Shown here piece after piece: positions 58,879-64,000 of a DNA stretch of 64,000 nt. This DNA comes from Prorocentrum cordatum (lineage: Eukaryota > Sar > Dinophyceae > Prorocentrales > Prorocentraceae), in assembly GCA_963575745.1 (NCBI GenBank), contig CAUYUJ010001363.1, positions 1 through 64,000 on the forward strand. The letters run 5' to 3'. The notes under the pieces are model-generated. The model saw only the letters and a list, made by a program, of their open reading frames with translations. It ran no database searches and had not been told where the DNA came from. The first letter of the stretch is position 1. Each line of letters starts with the position of its first letter. The position numbers and the translations under genes were made by a program.

Positions 58879-59105
58879 CCTCCTCCTCCTCTCTCCTCCT
58901 CTCTCCTCCTCCTCCATCCTCCCTCCTCCTCCTCCTCCTCCTCCTCCTCTCCTCGTCTTCCTCCTCCTCCTCCTCCTCCTCCTCCTCCTCCTCCTCCTCC
59001 TCGTCCCCCGCCTACACCGCCCGCCCGCCCTCCCGCCCTCCCTCCCTCCCTCCCTGCCTCCCTCCTCCTCCTTCTCCTCGTCGTCGTCGTCCTCCTCCTC
59101 GGCTC
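58289..59105. repeat. (CTC)n-dominated tract, about 0.8 kb
   Basis: Over 800 bases of CTCCTC with rare A or G. It keeps poly-Leu, poly-Pro and poly-Ser frames open forward and poly-Glu/Arg/Gly in reverse. Confidence 0.95.
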
Positions 59106-59480
59106 GGCTCGTGACGGCATTTGAATGCTGGTCCGAAAGAAAAAGACAAGACATATTGATAGAAGGACAGAGAGGAATACTTCCTCCTCATCCTCCTCCG
59201 TTGCTGCTGCCGCTGCTCCGACTCCCTCCTCCACCGCCTCCTCCTCCTCCTCTTCGTCGGCTCGGCTCGTGACGGCATGGGAGTGCCCACTGCTGGTCCG
59301 AGAGAAAAAACACAAGACATATATATATAGAGAGAGAGGGACAGGGAGGAATACTTCCTCCTCATCTTCCTCCGCTGCTGCCGCTGCCGCTGCTCCTGAT
59401 CTTCCTCCTCATCCCCCTCCCTCCTCCACCGCCTCATCCTCCTACCTCCTCCTCCTCCTCCGGAGGTCTGGTCTGTTTCA
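59101..59480. repeat. Tandem duplication with 158-bp offset
   Basis: GGCTCGGCTCGTGACGGCAT occurs at 59101 and 59259. Both copies continue with GCTGGTCCGA, a CAAGACATAT segment and GGAATACTTCCTCCTCATC. Confidence 0.8.
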
Positions 59481-59694
59481 GGTACGGCCCGCTGGATAGA
59501 CGCCTCCCTCACCGCAGCATCCTCGGGCCCAGTGTCTGGCCCCGAGTCGCAGGCCACATCGACCAAGGCCTCGGCCAGCGACGGCGAAGCGTGCGCAACA
59601 GGAGCAGCACCACTCTGCACCGCCGCAGGCAAATCCTCCACCGTGGGCGTAGGCACCGAATGGGATGTCCTCAGGCCCTTCTGAGCCCCCAAGC
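59481..59694 (-). other. Possible exon-like frame on minus strand
   Basis: VEDLPAAVQSGAAPVAHASP and LAEALVDVACDSGPDTGPED give GC3-rich, coding-like composition in a frame between two simple repeats. Too short to identify. Confidence 0.2.
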
Positions 59695-59760
59695 TTGAGG
59701 AGGAGGAGGAGGAGGAGGAGGAGGAGGAGGAGGAGGAGGAGGAGGAGGAGGAGGAGGACC
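59695..59760. repeat. (GAG)n microsatellite
   Basis: About 20 GAG units. Confidence 0.95.
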
Positions 59761-60499
59761 GTTCGCAGGCCCCAGACCCCCAGCTCACGGATCTCCCCCG
59801 ACGCTCTTGCGCGCTTCCAGAGCTTGGCGCGTGACTTTTCCCGAGGCCCTTGACGTGATGTTGGAACTCCAATGCATCACATCGCCTGATGATTGCCGCA
59901 GGGACTCGTCTCTGGTCGCTCTGGAAGGTCTTTTGGGCCGTGCCAGACAAACAGCATCCTCACCTTTTCGGTCTCATGAGCTCTCGAAAGGGCCCAAGAG
60001 GTTCCTAAGATCGCCCCATGACGGCACCCGAGCTCCAAAGAAGGGCCCAAGAGGCCCCCACGCTTGCCTGGAGAGGAGCCCCAACACGGGAACTCGAAGG
60101 CGCCCCAGTGGCTCTTCCCCTCAAGATGGTCAACGCGAGCAGGTACCCAAGACATCCCCAAAACGCCCCATGAAGCCCCCATGAGGCATCCCAGAGGCTC
60201 CCAGGAGGCAATTGGAAGGCTTCCAAGAGGCCCCGAGATGCACACCAAGACGTGGAAGGTGGGACGGTCCGAAGCCCACGTCGTGTATGACTCGTGCAGC
60301 TTGTCTATCTCAAGCCACAGACGGAATGAAGAAGACAAGCCATGAGAGCAATCAGGCTGAGGACAGCGAAAGAATGGCTGGCCACCATCTCTTCTTTGAT
60401 AGGCGGCAAAATGCCGATCAACGATACCCAGTGCAAGACACTCAAGGATATGGTGGGTATCAGGGTTGATATCGGATGTCGCCGCTACTACTGGCCTCT
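59761..60499. repeat. Degenerate CCAAGAGG repeats (reverse orientation of CTTGG family)
   Basis: Phrases such as GGCCCAAGAGG and CCCCAAGACG dominate about 59985-60240. The rest is unassigned. Confidence 0.5.
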
Positions 60500-61310
60500 G
60501 TTAGCCTCAACCCAGCCTCACTTCGCCCTGATTGCCACCAGCGCTGGTCGCCGCCCCTAGCCGTTTGCACATACTAGCCCCAAACTTGCCTCAATGGCCC
60601 TGGTTGCCCTTTCGAACCCATGCCCCGCCCCACTAGCCCTGATTGCCACCATCGCTGATTGTCGCAGCATGCGCATATCAACCCCTGTGTGACCACAGTC
60701 GCCCCGGTTGTCGCCAACGCTGGCTGCTCCTGCTTAGCACTTACGCCCAGCCCACCAGCCCTGGCTGCTGCCGGCGCTGGCTGCCGCCACTGACGCCTGC
60801 AAGCCCATGCCTCACCAGCCTGAGTGCCGCCAGCGCCAGTTGTCGCCACTAGCTCCTTGTAACTCGTGCCTGGCCCCAGGACCACCAGACGCTCGCTGCG
60901 TGTCGCTACTAGCCACTGGTAACATCTGGAAAGGCTAACTCGCCCCGAGTGCCATCAAAGCTGGACGCCGCCACTTGTCCCCCACCCCTCTAGTGGCCCC
61001 AGCCTGGCCCCAATCGCCCTGGTTACTGCCAACGCTGGACGCCGCCGCCAGGCCCTGGCTTGCCTTCTGACTGCCTAGCCCCACTGGTTCCGATTTTTAT
61101 CCATACTGATTCCCGCCCTTACCTCCTCCTCCTCCTCCTCCTCCTCCTCCTCCTCCTTAGCCCCCACACACACACCCTGCGTGGCCCCCAGCAGCACTGG
61201 TTGCCGCCGTCGCCAGGCCAGCCCCCTTCTGGTCCCTGCCTATTGCTTCCCTGGTTGCCAGCAACGCTGGCTTGGATAGCCAAGCCACGCTTGGCTGGAA
61301 CCGCGAACAT
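60500..61310. repeat. Degenerate minisatellite of GCCCTGGTTGCCNCCAACGCTGG type
   Basis: CACTAGCCCTGATTGCC, GCCAACGCTGG and CTGCCGCCACT phrases recur at irregular steps, often about 60 bases. A pure CTC run sits at 61122-61157. No gene. Confidence 0.6.
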
Positions 61311-62574
61311 GGCGTAACAATGCGTCATCCTTACGGCAGGCAAGGGGCAAGTCCGCAGCAACGTTAACTGGTCAGCGTATCTCACATGCCCAGACAGCAC
61401 TTCACCAGAGAAGCGGAAGCCTGGAAGCAAGCGGGACAACCGACACCATGGACCCCGATGGCGAGGGCAGCCGTCACTTCGCCAGCGATCAGAAGAAGCT
61501 CACTTCCACCTTCCCTCGCCCCTCTCCCGCTGCGGGCTCGCTGACAAGAAAGGCAGCACTGTATGCCACACGTGCCCGACCTCCACTGCAGTCAACTTCC
61601 AAACACCTTCGAGCATCCCTCTGACTTCACGCCCCAGTGTCGCGAGTGATGCCTCGAGGATCTGGATCCTGCCAAGTGGTCAACTGGCTGACTGGAGCAC
61701 TTGATCCCTCCGAGCTTGCGCGGGGGTTCGAAGTAAGTCGCGCAACATCTGGCCGCCGCTTCGCTCGACGCCGCCGTGTGGAGGAGGAGCGTCCAGACCA
61801 GAAGGGGGAAGTACTTTTGGGCGAAGAACTGATGCCCTGCCTTCCTCCTCCTCCTTTTCTTCCCTCCCCCTGCTCCTCCTCCCCCTTTCTCCTCCTCCCT
61901 CTCCCCCCCTCCCCTCCCTCCTGGCCTCCTCGTCCCCCCCCGTCCACCGGTGGACCGCCTGCTCGAAGCTGGCCGCCCGACACTGCCGCCACTCCCCAGT
62001 CCTGAAACTCCTGGAGGAGGATGGTGAGGAGGGCGAATCCCAGAGATCCAGCGCATTGAAAAAATCAAAAAGGTTTTTCGCCGATTTCGGCCTTCAGAGG
62101 CCCTCGCCGGGCCTCGGGACCGTCAAAAAACCACTCAGGATGAAAAACGGTCCTGGGGAATGGGTCGAGACTTCTGGGGACCGCGTATTGAAAAAATCAC
62201 GACATCGGATCTCTGGGATATGTCGCCGCGCCGTTTGCTCTCGACGCGCCTAAGTGGACGACGCCGACACCGCGGCAAACACACGGCAAACCCTGCCTCC
62301 CCCGCGCTCGAGCCTCTGTCCTGGTGGCCGCGGCGCCCTCCCCAAAACGTAAGGCCGCACGTCGGAACACGTAGCGCGGCGACATATGAGAAGGAGGATG
62401 GGGAATACTAAAAAGCCAGGCGTGCGAAGCAATATGAATCTCACCAGCCCTTTGAGGCGTAAGTGGTTTATGGCGTTCCCTCTTCCTCCTCCTCATCCTC
62501 CTCCTCATACTCCCACTCCCCCTTCTCTTCCTCCTCCTTTTCTTCTTACTATTCCCTCCCATTCCTCCTGCCTA
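61311..62574. other. No gene recognised
   Basis: CT-rich runs at about 61845-61945 and 62475-62560. ATTGAAAAAATCA occurs twice (about 62055 and 62187). No credible frame. Confidence 0.35.
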
Positions 62575-62655
62575 TCCTCCTCCTCCTCCTCCTCCTCCTC
62601 CTCCTCCTCCTCCTCCTCCTCCTCCTCCTCCTCCTCCTCCTCCCCCTCCCCCCTC
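62575..62655. repeat. (CTC)n microsatellite
   Basis: About 25 CTC units grading into CCCCTC. Confidence 0.95.
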
Positions 62656-62699
62656 CCCCTGGACCTAGATGGTGGGGGGCGGCGAGGTGTCAGAAGGTG

Positions 62700-63720
62700 G
62701 TTTTCGGCCCGAGACAGCTTCAAGATGGCCTCTGAGAGCCCAAGATGACCTCCAAGATGGCCCAAGATAGCGCCAGGTCGCTCAAGATGGCTTCCAACCT
62801 GACCCAAGAGACCCCAGGACGAATCCAAGACGGGCTCAAATGGGCTAGGGGCGCTCCCAAGAGGCCAGCCTCCTTCCAATACCGGCGGGACATCAATGAT
62901 TTCAGTCCTCTCGCCCTTTCGCTTTCGATGGCTTCCCGAGGCCTCAAGATGGCTCCAAAAGGGCCCCAAGAGGGGCCTAAGATGGCCGCAGGACGGCCCC
63001 AAATATCGCTCCAGAGCGCCCCAAGAGCCAGGAGGGCCCCAGAAGGCGACTTTAGCTCCAGAGGGGGAGCCATAGTTAGGTCCCCCCCCCTTGTGTGATC
63101 AACGAACAAGGGTTTTCGAAGGATGTTGGCCTATCGGTGGCATATTCTGGAGGCCTTTGCCCCAAGAGGGCTCCGAGAGGGCCCCAGATGCTTTATTAAG
63201 ACGGCCTTCAAGATGGCGCAAGATGGTCCAAGCTGGCTCAAGGTGGCCTCCAACATGCCTCCAACAGGCCCCATTGTGACCCAAAGATGGCTCCAGGTGG
63301 CCGAGGAGACTCCTAAGGACACCCCCTAGAGTGCCCAACACCTCAGGGAAATCAATGATTGTGGCTTTCTCACCCCGCTTCCGATGGGCCCCCGAGGCCT
63401 CAAGATGACTCCAAGAGGGCCCAAGAGGGCCCCAAGAGAGGCCCAAGATGGCCCCAAGTTGGCCCCAAGAGCGCCCAAGAGCACCCCAAGAGCGCTCCGC
63501 GAGGGCCCCAAGGGGCGAATTTGGGAGCTCCACAGGGGCGAGGCTAAATAAGGATCCCCTCTTTGACCGTATATCTTCAAAGTTGTTCCCAAGACAAGCG
63601 GTCCCCCAGAAGTCCCAAGAGGCCCCCCAGAGGCACCCAAGACACCCGAAGAGGCCGCCGAGACCGCCAAGAGACTCAAGAAGCCCCAAGGAGCCTCTGA
63701 CCCTTCTGCTCGCCCTCCTC
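62700..63720. repeat. Degenerate CAAGATGG/CCAAGAGG repeat block
   Basis: Reverse-orientation members of the CTTGG family (CAAGATGGCC, GGCCCCAAGAG) at about 10-12-base steps. AATCAATGATT modules at about 62895 and 63350 match the ATGATTTTGGCTTCC module near 32.3 and 33.4 kb, so the two regions share one dispersed repeat. Confidence 0.65.
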
Positions 63721-64000
63721 CTCCTCATCCGCTTTTTCCCTCCTCCTTATAGCTCCGCCCTCCTCCATCCTCCCCCTCTTGGGGCCCTTTGCTCTACAAC
63801 ATGCTCCTCCACATCATGATCAGGGCAACTCGCCTGGACATTGTTCTGGGGTGGGCTGGTGGGAAGACACGAAGTGTCTGGAATATGAAAGAGAAGGGGC
63901 ATCAGCGCGAGCAAGAATCTGAGTAGGTTTAATAACGCTGAAACTAGTAGTCGTAGTAGTAGTCGTCGTAGTAGTAGAAGTAGTAGTAGTAGTAGTAGTA
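63721..64000. other. No gene; (GTA)n at the window edge
   Basis: Unassigned sequence, then GTAGTAGTCGTAGTAG triplets from about 63945 to the end. Confidence 0.6.

Noticed and set aside
58419-59315. 298-codon Glu/Arg-rich minus-strand frame
   Set aside because: Created by the CTC tract and the 158-bp duplication.

Overview
The window is nuclear DNA of a dinoflagellate. The clearest evidence is at 25257-25293, where a copy of the 22-nt dinoflagellate spliced leader (SL) is followed at once by a second, 5'-truncated copy, directly upstream of a non-LTR retrotransposon. High GC content, very long (CTC)n/(GAG)n tracts, unidirectional gene order and many retroelements fit this. The genus cannot be fixed from the sequence; a GC-rich lineage such as Prorocentrum is plausible. 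I see no bacterial operon, rRNA, tRNA or CRISPR array.

Layout. (1) 1125-17627 looks like one 16.5-kb DNA transposon. Two 87-bp terminal inverted repeats, each holding two hairpins, bound it. It carries six same-strand genes, and a 12-bp near-palindrome (CCGCAGTTGCGG and variants) recurs about 70 times inside it in one orientation. Gene E carries a pogo/Tc1-like DDE transposase core and an OTU-like cysteine motif; genes B and F are endonuclease/exonuclease/phosphatase (EEP)-like; A, C and D are unrecognised. Most genes show one in-frame stop or a -1 frame slip. (2) 17.6-25.2 kb is mostly simple and tandem repeats plus a lower-GC island with decayed minus-strand coding sequence. (3) 25.26-31.5 kb is a plus-strand LINE: SL relic, ORF1, then a broken ORF2 with endonuclease, RT, RNase H and a Cys-containing tail. 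(4) 31.5-37.7 kb is repeats and a LINE fragment. (5) 37.8-52.25 kb is a minus-strand LINE split by a complete 10,065-bp Ty1/copia element (40366-50430; 145-bp LTRs; ATAAC target duplication). The copia element encodes one 3149-residue polyprotein with unusual extra domains. (6) 52.3-64 kb is a second lower-GC island, then trinucleotide tracts and degenerate repeats with almost no credible genes.

How the parts relate. In the 16.5-kb element each gene follows a pyrimidine-rich tract, as expected for SL trans-splicing acceptors in a co-directional array. The transposase-like protein is the candidate mover; the nuclease-like proteins, hairpin ends and dispersed 12-mer are candidate partners or sites. 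The retroelements are an independent layer. Intron positions and true translation starts are mostly unresolved, so the CDS limits given for the host-type genes are open frames rather than proven gene models.
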